A stretch of 64,000 nt of DNA, from positions 16,509,040 through 16,573,039 of the forward strand of contig CM030705.1 in NCBI GenBank assembly GCA_017979445.1, given 5' to 3'. The notes beneath the pieces are model-generated. The model ran no database searches and was not told the origin of the DNA. It saw only the letters and a list, made by a program, of their open reading frames with translations. A program made the position numbers and the translations under genes. Shown here piece after piece: positions 37,701 through 48,300 of this stretch. Origin of the DNA: Akebia trifoliata. Its lineage: Eukaryota > Streptophyta > Magnoliopsida > Ranunculales > Lardizabalaceae. How positions within the stretch are numbered: position 1 is the stretch's first letter; the number at the start of each line of letters is the position of its first letter.

Positions 37701-40293
37701 TCAAAAATATTTTTAAATCCTTATAAATATAATAAAAATTATAAATTGCTTATGGAAAGGACTTGTAAGTTACATATAATAGTAATAGTGTTTAATAATA
37801 GAGTAAATGCACATGACATCTATTAATTAATATAAATGAATTATGGTTATTTAGATATCTATATCCGCTTATTTTGACATATTTTAAATGTTTAATTATG
37901 TTTATATAGCATGCATGCTATCATAAATGTTTTAATTAGTTAGATTTATAATTAGTTTATTCATACATATTCAAAAGTTGAAAATATAATAACACATGAA
38001 TCAAGTACTTAATAGTTTCTCAATTTAAGCAAGTGTTTTGCATAGTATGTTGTTAATTTGAAATTATAGTTTTCATTTCTATGTAGAGTACTATTATTTT
38101 TCAACTTTGTGGTCTTAAATACTTGTGCATATACATAGTAGAATGTTGTTGATCTTCATTTTTGCACTTCATAAGGTGGTTTATTTTATTTTGATTACTT
38201 AATGAAAGTGTTTTAATACCTATTTGATCATTTTTCACATTTTAAATATAAATTTTCTCAATGTTTTCATCACTTCCACAACATTTTCTTCATTTTCAAA
38301 AAAATGTATTAATGTCCACATTGATCAAAATATTTCCCTTTCCAAGTTGACCGAAATAGACACTGAAGGATTACTTCATTCTGTTGGGAAGAACTTAGCT
38401 GTTAAAATAACGGTTATATTGGAAAAGATCCTTGCATCTAATCATTTGGTCAGTAGGGAAGATTGGAGAATATGAAGCTCAAGGCCTTAATATATTTGTG
38501 ATTATCCATCGTTACCGACTTTTAGGGAAACTTGTTGTGATGATTTTGTTTTAATCAGGAGATATTTGTTGAGCCTAGTGTGTGATTCTTTCTAGCTAGC
38601 TAGCTCTTTTCCTTTGTTTTTTGGTTTTTGGCTGGCTTTTCTCTTCTAGTATAAATTCTACTTCTATAGTTTAAGTAGCAGAAAAAGAAAGATTCCTGGC
38701 TTAAGTAAAAGGCAATCAGTTGTGGAAACAAAATATGATATAAGAAAAGGTATAATAAGTTCATGGTGAATGCATCTCTGGAGATGCTTGTAATTAGGTT
38801 GCGATTTACCTTTACTCAAACTTTGCACAAAAAAACCAGCATAAGGAAGTTGATTAGCATTTTATGAGAGACTAAACAATTTTTTACATCATTTGAGAAT
38901 TCATAGAGAATGGTTGGATACTATACTTGCTAAAGCACCCAGAAAAGCCAGCTATGAGAAAAAATGCACAATTTTTAGGAAGGTTGGCATGCTGGGGCAT
39001 TGAATGCTATACCCCTTCTGTGTACCATGGTTTGTCGTAATTTGTAATAATTTTATTTTATTGTTTTATTGGGATGACATATGGCATTATTGTCATATGT
39101 GAAAAAGATATGATGATAATTTTTATCTGACTAATCACACATATGCTTGTAAATTTAGATTAGTGGTTACTTATGGATATGCAAGTATGGATAAATAACA
39201 AAATAAAAATATCCATGATATATAACCGTACAAAATTCTTAATATAGGTTGTAGAATTCAGTCTTTTTCACTAGCGCAGATGCCCTCATGCACTGAATTT
39301 TGAACGAGTTTTGTTCTTGTGTTAATATTATTGGGTTTTACAAATTAGGTAGCAGCAGGCATCATGTTTACCAAAGGCGTGTTGTCTTGCTTGAAATACC
39401 TTGAAGCTGTTCCTTGGAGTGAGGGTGAAGAAGAGAAGCTAAAGAGCCTCTTTAGGAGAATCTCATTTGACGATACTACGACCAGAGACGTGTTGGCCCG
39501 GCTGTATTCACCGGAACAATTCAACTCCCAACAACATTTGGCTATGCAACTCGTCCGTTCAGTTACAAATGGAACCAACAATAACTCAAGGAGTGAGCTC
39601 AAGTCTTTAGTGAAGGGCATCGTATCAAAAACCTCAACTTATGAGAAGGACCTTGGTAGCCTCAACAAGTCTGAGCTGTACGATGTTTGCCAGTCTTGTC
39701 TGGGTTCATTGATAGAACTTTTCGAGGAGGCTTCTGACTCTATTCCCGAGGAAAGATTGACAAGGGAGGAGTCTTCTAAACCCTTGATTGTACGAATCTC
39801 TAGACAAGTCGACAACATTGTCTGGCTATTTGAGATTCTTCTGGACCAACAAATGGCCGAAGAGTTTGTGGATGTCTGGGCAGATCAATGTGATCTGCTT
39901 AGAATGCATGAGAGGACATCACAGATGGTCAGATACGAGCTCAGCCGGATATCAGTTTCGATATTTATTGCTCTTGGGACAGGGAAGCTGCAGTGTCGGT
40001 CAGAAGCTCGGTGTGGGGTTCTTCAAGCGTGGTTTATGCCAATGTTGGTGGACTTTGGTTGGTTGCAGAGGTGCAGAAAGGGCCTTGACATTAAGGTGTT
40101 CGAGGAAGCCACGGGTCAGGCGCTCCTTACATTACCCATGAAACATCAGCAGTTATTGTTCATGGAATGGATCCGATATTTCTCCAGACAAGGGACAACT
40201 GAATGTCCTAATCTGAGCAAAGCCTTCCAAACCTGGTGGCGCCGCCGGTCTTTCTTTAAAGGCTGTGAAGCAAGTGCCCTGGATTCAAGGTAG
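25747..40293 (+). CDS. BTB/POZ domain protein (At2g13690-like), two exons with 12.9-kb intron
   Basis: Exon 1 is 25,747-26,421 and exon 2 is 39,349-40,293; the intron (26,422-39,348) has GT-AG ends and phase 0. The protein is 539 residues, close to the ~540 of Arabidopsis At2g13690. The N-terminal ~125 residues are low-complexity and basic, with RRILSPGRVSPID as a recognisable family motif. The BTB/POZ fold covers about residues 131-235 (SGVFDVRLSL, LVLELYSEVLSANSSVFANL, then across the splice DVLE|VAAGIMFTKGVLSCL). A helical C-terminal region follows (LKYLEAVPWSEGEEEKLKSL, DVLARLYS, EFVDVWADQCDLL, CPNLSKAFQTWWRRRSFF). BTB domains dimerise and can recruit CUL3 ubiquitin ligases, but this subfamily has no proven partner that I can name. 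Reading frames at the splice continue a known motif, so the join is firm. The stop at 40,291 ends exon 2; a third coding exon is not needed. Confidence 0.9.
26422..27859 (+). other. First part of the BTB gene intron
   Basis: No coding exon is seen. A (TATC)n/(TA)n microsatellite lies at about 27,360-27,398. Sequence from 27,400 may be the tail region of the LINE that follows on the - strand. Confidence 0.45.
27860..28830 (-). mobile_element. RTE-type LINE remnant, reverse transcriptase and C-terminal region
   Basis: Read on the - strand with frameshifts, the pieces appear in the correct order for an RTE-clade LINE: NQFDFMPSRSTIEAIFLLRK, then MILID-EKTYDKISGELIW (RT motif with the first catalytic-type aspartate), then NPYLFALAINEVTTYI, TRERVNTKL, SHRIKTAWLNRGALLECYV, LTMLYRVRC and a KDIIRNEHI tail. 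The aligned RTE patterns are GFMPGRSTTEAI, DLEKAYDRVP and SPYLFALVMDELT. Many stops and shifts make it a dead fossil. It lies in the intron in antisense to the host gene. Confidence 0.75.
29170..30620 (+). mobile_element. L1-type LINE remnant (reverse transcriptase)
   Basis: Frameshifted pieces on the + strand, in the order of plant L1 ORF2: FFHKVTNVHERKR (about 29,385-29,425), EKDFLGPDGFSMEICKACF (29,650-29,710), LGIVCNIGMEKMYNHWSWIF (30,020-30,090, corresponding to the KLDMEKAYDHVNWDF motif) and LLNRSRELRQGDLLSPLNF (30,175-30,234, the SRGLRQGDPLSP motif). A FADD-like segment follows near 30,345 (TTGCAGATGACATTTTGG). It has numerous stops and is inactive. It lies in the BTB gene intron in the same orientation as the gene. 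Confidence 0.75.
30760..30914 (+). repeat. 5' LTR of the intronic copia element
   Basis: Nearly the same sequence as 35,590-35,740 (TAATGTCTTGTAATG, TAGATTTCTACTATTTCTAT, GAGACTTGACAATTATTTTT). It is immediately followed by the primer-binding site. The short LTR length fits several plant copia lineages. Confidence 0.85.
35590..35740 (+). repeat. 3' LTR of the intronic copia element
   Basis: Partner of the 5' LTR, differing at scattered positions and small gaps. It follows the polypurine tract. The 5-bp target duplication is not clear. Confidence 0.85.
35883..36218. mobile_element. Foldback (MITE-like) element in the BTB intron
   Basis: The left end AAATTGCCATAAGAGGACCA and the right end (reverse complement AATTACCCGAAAAGGACCAA) are imperfect inverted repeats of about 44 bp, continuing in AATTTCTxxxTAACTATCAAA. 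The interior has repeated TTGGACAGTC / TTGGACxGTCCAACxTTTT motifs in both orientations. Non-coding. Confidence 0.65.
36219..36693 (+). other. BTB intron sequence, nothing recognised
   Basis: AT-rich, ending in a TA microsatellite (about 36,657-36,681) that borders the next foldback element. Confidence 0.4.
36694..37036. mobile_element. Double-hairpin foldback element, copy 2
   Basis: The outer ends read GGGGAAAGGTTCGGCTATCT and (reverse complement) GGGTCATGTTCGGCACCCTA. Inside, GGGCTGATTTTTGGTGAGG occurs four times in alternating orientation as two hairpins, separated by CCATGTTTACAAGTTGAAGA, exactly as at 14,196. The left side abuts a TA-rich microsatellite. There is no coding content. It lies in the BTB gene intron. 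Confidence 0.82.
37037..39348 (+). other. Last part of the BTB gene intron
   Basis: No supported exon or transposon boundary. A palindromic stretch around 37,060-37,210 (GATCATGTG type motifs, CAACGGTTGAGA / CTCTGCCGTTGG) and a TA/CA microsatellite at 37,216-37,250 are visible. The acceptor AG lies at 39,347-39,348. Confidence 0.4.
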
Positions 40294-42577
40294 CCTTTCG
40301 TACAACTCACATGTGTGAGATATGGTCTATCATGTAGTGTAAGGGGCTTTGAAACAGATGAAAATCAATAATTCTGATCTTGTATGTAGGGAGTGCCTTA
40401 AGAATTCGAAACACCGACTAGTGGATGTAGCAGTTCCACTGATGAAGGTGCTAACTTGGTGAGTTAGTAAAATCTTTTTTGAGTGCTTCTGGTATTGAAT
40501 CCGTCTTCAGTCGCTTACCTTAAAACAATGAGAACAAAAAAATGCAATTCCACTGACATCTCTTCTGAAATGTGCCCAAAAGAAGCAGGATAATTTTGAG
40601 GTACTAATACGACTATACTTTGGGTTTTTGGGAAAAAAACTAGAGATGACCTATAAAATCTATCTGAGTCTTCAACTTATCATTCGCTAAAATCCCATCA
40701 TCATAAGCCTCCCCAATAAATTTTATATTGTTTTTTGAGTTTTGAAGGTTGGAAGATAGAATCTAGATGTTGAATAATATATAGAGGTAAACAAATTTCA
40801 CCCGAGAGATTGAAGAGAAATGAGGGCATTTCATTTTCAACCATCCTCTGCTGGGTCTCTAATGGAAGACTAAAGTCAAGGTGTGTGTCATAGGTCTCAA
40901 AATCTGGGGGGTGGAGGTGAATCTCCAACGAGACAACTAGGATCGCCTAGAGTCATATCTTTAGAATTGTAAAACACATGGAATGTTACAGCCCGGATCC
41001 AAGAAAATGAAATTGGTTGAGTTTGGAACCACATCATCACTAATAATTGGTTATTTGTCACGATTTTTTTTTTAAAGCATGTTGAGTTTTACGGTCGGGT
41101 GTAGGGTGTAATGGAGGTGATTGTGTTTTTTTTTTTTTTTCTTTCTCCTTGATCAAGTTAAGGACTAGTGGGGAGGGGTGGGGGGCCATAGTCAGAAAAT
41201 TCTTAAAATTGACAAATTAATTGGTTAATTTATTTACTGATAGTTGAAATATGATAACACTTTTAACCATTTGTTCTCAAAATTTTATTCAAAAATCAAG
41301 AACAAGATAGGGGCTTTAAGAAGGTAAAAGATGATGGATTTCGATATTAGAAAAAAAAAAAAACTTGGAAGCAGTATTTCTATATTCTTCTAAATTTTGT
41401 CAATTTATTTATTTATTTTATTACAAAAATTTCCCGAATTTATATAAATTACCTGAAATGAATATTTACCAAAATCTCTCAACTTTGTTACTATGACTGA
41501 GTGAGGCTGACAAGGGATGTGGAAAAGGAAAATAATAATGCCATGCCAGGCAAGGGGTCGAGGAAAGTAGTAAGGGCTTATCTCAAAGAGATTTGGGCCC
41601 CCCCTTATTTTCGTGGATACTGGAGATCTTGCATGGTTTCAAAATAATGACATGACCCTAAGACCTAGGTTTTGTTTGAGAGACTGACAAAGATGACCTG
41701 AATGCCCCCCTTCATTATCATCAATATTAGAGATATTTCGTGTTCTCAAAACGGTTGATATGCTCCCTTTGACCTAGGTTTTGTTTGAGAGACTGAAAGA
41801 AAATGACCTAAATGTCCTTGTATTCAATCTCAAGACGTAACGCCTTAATTTTTCTCACAGAAAATCTGCCATTTTCAAGTTCATAACCTTTAGGGTAAAC
41901 CAATTTTAACTTATTCAATCTCATCTTCGATCCATTTTCTTCAGCATATTGTACAAGATCCTTAATTTTGCTAACCAAAAATCCTATCATGTTCTTGAGG
42001 AGGTTTGAAGGCCATAGGAGATAAATATTGTAAAATTTAAAAATGATTAGTCTTGGAGAGAAAATCTAGATTAAAGATGATTGGTTTGGGAGAGAAAATC
42101 AGTAAGATGAAGGTATTTTGGTTATTTATATTTAATCTCTTAAAGAAGACCTAGGTCAAAGTGGAATATCATGAATACTTACCAATAGGTGGAGGTGCAT
42201 GCATGTGAAAATCACCCATAAGACATGTTTAGTAAAGTTCCCTTCCTTTAAAATTTTCCCACTGAACAATAATATTAAGCCAGTTTTATCCTCTAATACA
42301 ACATTTCCAGTCAATACTAGCTATTATCACTTAGCTATTATATAGATAAGGGTCGGAAAAAAAATCCCTGAATGCACTATTTATTTATTTATTTTGTTTG
42401 TTTGATATTTTGGTAAGGATCTAAAGATTGATACACACTTAGTAAAAATCAATTGTCAATAAAAGATGTCCTTGTCTTATGCCTAAACTTGAGAAATTGG
42501 CCCGTATCGGGCATCTTTTAAAGAAATTTAGAAATAGAAATTTGTTCTCTCGCACAATCGTAAGAGGTGTTGGAGTT

Positions 42578-42607
<30 letters not shown>
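40294..42607. other. 3' flank of the BTB gene and intergenic region
   Basis: The first few hundred bases are the likely 3' UTR. Further on there are poly-T and poly-A runs, and a duplicated segment (GACCTAGGTTTTGTTTGAGA followed by GACTGA at about 41,670 and again at about 41,778). A TA microsatellite (about 42,578-42,607) forms the border of the following TIR element. Short frames here have no recognised domain. Confidence 0.4.
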
Positions 42608-42610
<3 letters not shown>

Positions 42611-42859
42611 AGCGGTTCAGCGGCCCTAAACTTTAACAAGTTTCGTGCCAAGTTTTTTTGATCGTCAGATCGTGATGCATCCGACGGTTCAGCTGCAATA
42701 TTGCGGTTTTAAAATGAAACGATTCGTAATTACAATCGGCCCCTTATAATATCCTTTTATTCTATTTTAAGCCCCTCCCTCTCTCTTAACAAATCCCTCT
42801 CTTCCATCTCTTCTCTCTGTTGAACGAGTTACAGAACGCCTGTAACCTAAACAGACGCC

Positions 42860-42891
<32 letters not shown>

Positions 42892-43093
42892 TCAGTTCGA
42901 ACGTCCCCTCCCATCTCTCCCTCTCTCTCAAGTTACAGTTCGAATGATCGAAATATATCGCCGTCTTCTTCATTCTCTCAAGTCATCGCCGTTCGAACGA
43001 CAGAACGTTACAAACGTCGCTGTCTTCACACACTCTCTCAAGTGCCATTGTCGTCTCTCTCTCTCAACCCTCGTCTTCTTCACGCACTCTCGC
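42608..43093 (+). repeat. Left terminal inverted repeat of the urease-carrying element
   Basis: It starts GGGAGCGGTTCAGCGGCCCT and continues through AACAAGTTTCGTGCCAAG, CGATTCGTAATTACAATCGG and a CT-microsatellite-rich inner half (CTCTCTCTC, TCTCAAGT repeated). It matches 47,805-48,282 in reverse complement throughout, with few substitutions and differing CT-run lengths. The CT-rich inner part resembles a transcribed leader. Confidence 0.9.
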
Positions 43094-46000
43094 CGTCGTG
43101 GTCTCTCTCTCTCAAGTTCAAACCTTTCTTAGGTATTTCTTTCACTCTCAATTCTTAGGAAAATAACTGATGGAGGAAAATGATTGGGTTTAAATTTTTT
43201 TTTAATTGTAGTTGTTGAACTTGAAAGATAATGTTTATGGCGACGATTGAAATTCACTGAAAGAGGAAAATATATTGGTTTTGAGCTTTAAATTAGAGAA
43301 ATTGTAAGAATTAATTATGGATTTTTAAGCTTTGAAAAAAATTTGAATTTTTCTAGTGTTCTGGAATTTGGTTCATCAATTTGGAATAAATCCTAATTAT
43401 AATTTCCCTTGGAATTACAAGGGAAGATTTTGTGGTCTAGTCATGCTCCTAGTTGTGAATTATTACAGTAGAAGGCAAGTTTGAATCTTCCCTTTCTCAT
43501 CTTTTTAATATTTTTTTAGTGAAGTTTTTGGCTGATTAGGGTTAATAATTAGGATTTGGTGTCTTATGATCCTGGGACAGTGGGAGTTGGAGTTGCTTTA
43601 ACTATCACAATTGAATTTGAAGTTGGACTTAGAAACTGATTCAATCACAGAAGCAAAACTATCTTTGTTGCTTAGTTTTGGAATGTTTGATTTCATTTCC
43701 ATGATTCACAAAATTCTAATCTTTGGATAGTAAGGAAACAATTTGAAAATTTCCAATTCCTACAGCAGATGGTGAAAATGCCATTCTGTGGATCTTCTTA
43801 CCCATTGTTAAGTCCATTGCAATTCCTACAGCAGATGAATTGCTGCGAAATTAAAACTTTAGTTACATTCAATAAGAAATTCCTACCTCAATGGAATAAA
43901 GATTCTGTTTGAAATTGAGAGGACAAGAAATTGTTCCTTCCCTTTTTATATTAGCACTGTTATCGTACTTTGTTATTCTTTCTATTTTCAGACTAGTCAC
44001 ATATTAGGTGATGGGGACCTAATTGCCCACAAATTATGATTTTGTAATGGGTTGTAATCACTAATATATATCATAAATTTTAAAGCAAGAAAATTTAGCT
44101 GGCTAGCTAAAGTTGTATAGAACAATTCACCATCTATCCAATCTGTAAATTGTTGAGTTGATCAATTGGACCATTTTCAATCCACACTTGAGATAAAGTA
44201 TATTAGTCAGATTCCAGTATGAAGTTATATTTGATTTTGATCCTTTGACACTGCAATAGGAGATCTATATTTGATATTCCAGTATGTTGGTGGTTCCTTG
44301 AACTCCAAAATATCTTTAATTTTCACTGTAATAGCAGATTTGAGCACATTGTATTGCTCAGGTATTGAACTTTACAGTGCCTTTGTGTTTGAGAATGTGT
44401 GAAGATCCAATTGTACAACTGATAAAAATTATGAAATGTCTATTGTTATCATATACTCTTTAAGTTTTATATCACATTGTATTGTTAACTTCCAAACATG
44501 TCAAGGTAACTTTATATCACATTGTGTACCTGATTCTGTTTTGAGAATCTCTAATGCTTGTGTTGCTTCATTTGTATAGTGGGGGTAGCAGGTGCAAAAT
44601 GTCATTGCTAAACCATATTTGTAGTGATGAGACAGACATTAGCTTCCAGCACATTATTACCATCTATAGTTGTAGATTGATTATCTGATGGGTAAATAAT
44701 TCACGAGCTAAGGTCATATAAAAAGTGGTTTGTCAATCAGAAGAACCTAATCAATGAGCATCTGGGGCACCAGGGCACCAACACCAATGGTGGTGTACTG
44801 CAATATGCTGAACGCTAAATTGCATTGCAGGAACAATTCTAGCCATGTACTCCAAGTGAAAAAGAGCGCTGCAAAAGTAACTGGAAAGAAGAATAAAGGA
44901 TACTTGCATTTCTTATGCAACATGAGCACACTTAAACTAAGAGAACTCTTCTTCAGATCCTGCTTGGACGAAATGAAAAATACCTTATCAGCAAGAGTGA
45001 CTCCACTTATTGCTCAAGGATTTTTCTCCACATGGGAGCGGTGCTTGTTGGTAGACCTTAAGATCATAGTATCCATTACGAGATTCAGGCCAGACTATGG
45101 TGGCAGAGTAGAATTGTGTACTAATTCATTGACAGTGGCCTAATAACTAAACTGTTGTTCTTGGCTTTCTCTCATAATTAGTGTATATAAACACATCTCT
45201 TTGTGTAACTTGTAAAGTTGGAATCTTTAGACAAATCTTCTAATGGGCCTATTCAATTTTATGAAAGTGTGTGTATGAATGGACTTGGAAGTATGTCACC
45301 ATGTGCAAATCATTACTAATCACATGGAATAATTTTTTAACAATGGGTATCAAAAGATTTGCGCCAAGTTCTATTGCAAAGGTTGTGTTATGTGTACAAT
45401 CAGATTTCCATATAGATCATGCTCACCAAAAAAAAAAAAAAAAAAACAACTTTCCATAAACTGATCTCCAGTAGAGTTTGAGACTCATGAGTACATCATT
45501 TTGGTATAAATAAGAACTCAACGTTGATGAGATCTCTTAGATGCCTTCCTTCCCACTATTGTTTCTAATGCCACCATTCCAAAGCTATATAACCATCGCA
45601 TCTTTCAATCACATACATGGTGTGCACGAGCTCTACAAACAGGAAATAAAATCAAATCTAAAGAAGTTTAGTTTAAAAATAGAGTAATCGAGTTTTGAAG
45701 AGCTTCTAAATCTCCAATCTGATATGGTTTAGTTTCAGTACAAATACGTTCACTTGTGAAATGAGGCTGATATCCATTTCTATGAAATCTAATTTATATA
45801 CAACGATGAATGAACTACAAATCAATTCTTATATACACTTCAATTCACTTCTATCAAGCTACAACTTTAATGATAAGTATCGTATCACATTATTAATCCT
45901 GTTTTGATTTCATATCTCTGGGTAGCATATTTTGAAGGAATATAAAATACAAATTCTTAAGTAGGAGACTCCAAAATCTACATAACAAACCGATTGGTTA

Positions 46001-46199
46001 ATGGAAATTAAGAATCAACAATGGGAAATATTTTGGGAAAAAAAATATGCCAACCCTTGTACCAGCAAGAGATGTTAGAAAGGTATATAAATTGTAATCA
46101 GCTACAACACTTGTTCTAGTCAATTATTACAAAGTATCGTAATAGCTCGTAGAAGGCAAGAATGTAAGAAATAAGTAAGAACACTCGTTATTCCAACTG
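43094..46199. other. Interior of the TIR element, unassigned
   Basis: No domain recognised. A 129-codon frame at 44,754-45,143 (+ strand) has no family resemblance I can name. The stretch may come from captured introns or non-coding transposon DNA. A poly-A run lies at 45,428-45,446. Confidence 0.4.
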
Positions 46200-46364
46200 A
46201 TAAGATTGATGAACATAGGATTCCAAGCGTGGAGTTGCAACTTGAATATCCGGAAGTGCGTCATTGAGCTTCATGTCGAGCTTAGTGAGTCTCCGAACAT
46301 TGCTCATGGCTTCTACCCTCTTTTTGAGTCCATATTATGTTCATATTCCTGCTTCTTTTGCAAC
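46200..46364 (-). pseudogene. Captured urease fragment: start of the C-terminal exon
   Basis: On the - strand, after an acceptor-like ATAG at 46,365-46,366, the sequence reads VAKEAGI, a short frameshifted patch, [14 protein letters not shown] and then [17 protein letters not shown]. This is the C-terminal segment of plant urease, whose usual form is [20 protein letters not shown] followed by DPETYTV. The similarity fades at about 46,205, before the end of the enzyme. Urease splits urea into ammonia and carbamate and needs a nickel centre; this piece lacks that centre and is not functional. Confidence 0.8.
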
Positions 46365-46465
46365 CTATATGTGAGAAACAAACAGCAATAACTGATAAAT
46401 ATGGGAGCGGGTTTGCACTTTTACAAAATTGGATATAGCAAAAAAGAAGAAAGAAATGGATTTGC

Positions 46466-46492
46466 CTGGCTAACGAAAGCAATTGAGTTTGA
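46466..46492 (-). pseudogene. Captured urease fragment: SNSIAFVSQ segment
   Basis: A 27-bp stretch reads SNSIAFVSQ, the urease segment that directly precedes the VAKEAGI part of the C-terminal exon. After CAG comes GCAAAT, so the original intron probably began with GC (a GC-AG intron) or its GT has mutated. Order and orientation agree with the neighbouring fragments. Confidence 0.65.
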
Positions 46493-46784
46493 CTTGCAAC
46501 AAATTGGGGTCAATATTTGTTGATACATATACAAGGATGTAAGAACACATTAGAGAAGAGGTGACTACCTTGAGAAGCTAATATTAGAAGATTTCAACAT
46601 AAAACCTCTTAAGCTGAATATCAACCCCATCACAGTATTATCAACTCCAAATGATGAATTAGATTGGATTTTTATGATTTTGCATTCAGGTTGCATTTTG
46701 GTGGAAGACTGAAAGGTATCTTAGGCAGAACACATAGGTTGGTGGATTTCTTCCCCACTTCACGAGTGCAACCTGTACCGCAAT

Positions 46785-46870
46785 GCTGTTATTGGCACCC
46801 CAACTTTAATTTGTTACACCCCAATTTCTTAAATTCTTTATCACACCCCAATTAAAGATTAAAACACACT
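46785..46870. mobile_element. Left part of a GCTATTGGCACCCC-family MITE
   Basis: GCTGTTATTGGCACCCCAAC followed by TTTGTTACACCCCAATTTCTTAAATT matches the ends of the repeats at 4,666 and 12,199. The right terminus is not evident. Confidence 0.55.
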
Positions 46871-47727
46871 TGTAAAAGATTGCAAAGGTTTGGCTCAAAT
46901 TATTATCTCAACATTATAACACTAGTTCAAACAATTTCAGTTGTTGTATGCAATTTGATACAACAATTTCACACTAGTTATATGTGAAACCATAGTTATA
47001 CCTACTACAGATGAAACAACAGTTATACCAACTGCAGACGAAATAATGTATTGGTATCTTTGATCATCCAAATGACTTCAATCGCATCATTTTTTTTATT
47101 TAATGAATGGCAATGTAAATGGAGATATGAGGTGCAAAATGAACAATTAATTGCACCAGTGATCTGTGGTCTATAAGGACTTAAATAAAAGAAAACAGAG
47201 ATACAGAGGTGGGATATACAAAACATCAAAGACCCCACTCCATTATTTACATTCAGCCATTCATAAATATGGAGAAATTGTTGAGGACCCTAGATAGTTA
47301 GCATTTAATGGAGCTCAAGCAAATATCTCGGTATGGGGCTCCTTGTGGCTTCATCTACTCGTAGGGAAGCAGTTTTCATAGCACTAAACGAGATAAAGAT
47401 ACCCCTCAACCACTTCAGAACAATTAGCATCCATAGTAAGGATACTATGTTGATGATTAGTGTTTAATAAATAAAGTCTAGCTTTCCTAGAGTGTTGTGA
47501 CATATTCTGATAAAACAAAAGGAAAAGAAATTACAAGACAGCAATACGACCACCCATGTTTTACAGAGAAAATGTTGTGTTGTCAATATATAACATTAAC
47601 ATGTCCATAGAGTTAGCAAATCAGAGATGATGGTATTTAGATGTACAACTGATATAAGTTGTAGGGACATACATTTTTAATGAAAAAAATTGATGAACCA
47701 ATAAAAAGGTAAGAGAGCTTTGCAAAC

Positions 47728-47807
47728 CTCTCCGATACGGCCCATTGCTTGTGAATCAGAAGCTATAATAATACTGATAGCTCCCATATCAAGCAAATGT
47801 CTTCTGC
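47728..47807 (-). pseudogene. Captured urease fragment: catalytic-domain exon piece
   Basis: Read from 47,807 downwards, the - strand gives AEDI, a 1-bp frame slip, then DMGAISIIIASDSQAMGRIGE, followed by a GT donor at 47,727-47,726. This is the well-known urease alpha-region motif (AEDILHDMGAIS..SSDSQAMGRIGEV). It begins exactly where the right terminal repeat ends, as expected for capture into a Pack-MULE. The exons that should follow (from ISRTWQ onwards to the SNSIAF segment) are not visible, so the captured gene is internally deleted or heavily decayed. Confidence 0.85.
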
Positions 47808-48282
47808 AGAGTGTGAAGACGACGAGAGTTGAGAGAGAGACGATAATGGCACTTGAGAGAGTGTGTGAAGACGGAGACGTCTATAACGTTCTGTCGTTCG
47901 AACGGCGATGGCTTGAGAGAGTGAAGAAGACGGCAATATATTTCGATCATTCGAACTATAACTTGAGAGAAAGGGAGAGATGGGAGGGGACGTTCGACCT
48001 GAAACTTGAGAGAGAGAGAGAGAGAGAGAGGGCGTCTGTTTAGGTTACAGGCGTTCTGTAACTCATTCAACAGAGAGAAGAGATGGAAGAGAGGGATTTG
48101 TTAAGAGAGAGGGACGGGCTTAAAACAGAATAAAAGGATATTATAAGGGGCCGATTGTAATTACGAATCGTTTCATTTTAAAACCGCAATATTGCAGCTG
48201 AACCGTCAGATGCATCACAATCTGACGACCGAAAAAACTTGGCACGAAACTTGTTAAAGTTTAGGGCCGCTGAACCGCTCCC
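47805..48282 (-). repeat. Right terminal inverted repeat of the urease-carrying element
   Basis: Reverse complement of the left repeat at 42,608. Its GA-rich inner half (GAGAGAGAGAGAG) and outer half (CCGATTGTAATTACGAATCG) are both preserved. The terminus CCGCTGAACCGCTCCC is followed directly by a TA run. Confidence 0.9.
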
Positions 48283-48300
48283 ATATATATATATATATAT

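Larger units (their letters stand above)
42608..48282. mobile_element. 5.7-kb Mutator-like TIR element carrying urease gene pieces (Pack-MULE-like)
   Basis: Two inverted terminal repeats of about 480 bp (42,608-~43,093 and ~47,805-48,282) enclose 4.7 kb without a transposase that I can recognise. Ends are GGGAGCGGTTCAGCGGCCCT on the left, with the same sequence in reverse complement on the right. Both ends sit directly in TA microsatellites, so the exact target duplication cannot be read. Long terminal repeats starting with G and captured host-gene segments are hallmarks of Mutator-like Pack-MULEs. Between the repeats are pieces of a urease gene (see separate entries), a half copy of the GCTATTGGCACCCC MITE at 46,785, and about 3 kb that I cannot assign. 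The superfamily is inferred from structure only. Confidence 0.8.

Noticed and set aside
44754..45143. 129-codon frame inside the urease-carrying element, possibly a second captured gene
   Set aside because: No recognisable family or motif, and no plausible splice partners. I leave it unassigned and do not call a gene.
47330..47460. Frame on the + strand reading ASSTRREAVFIALNEIKI, loosely like an RNase H-type domain
   Set aside because: Too short and without catalytic residues; similarity is not better than chance.
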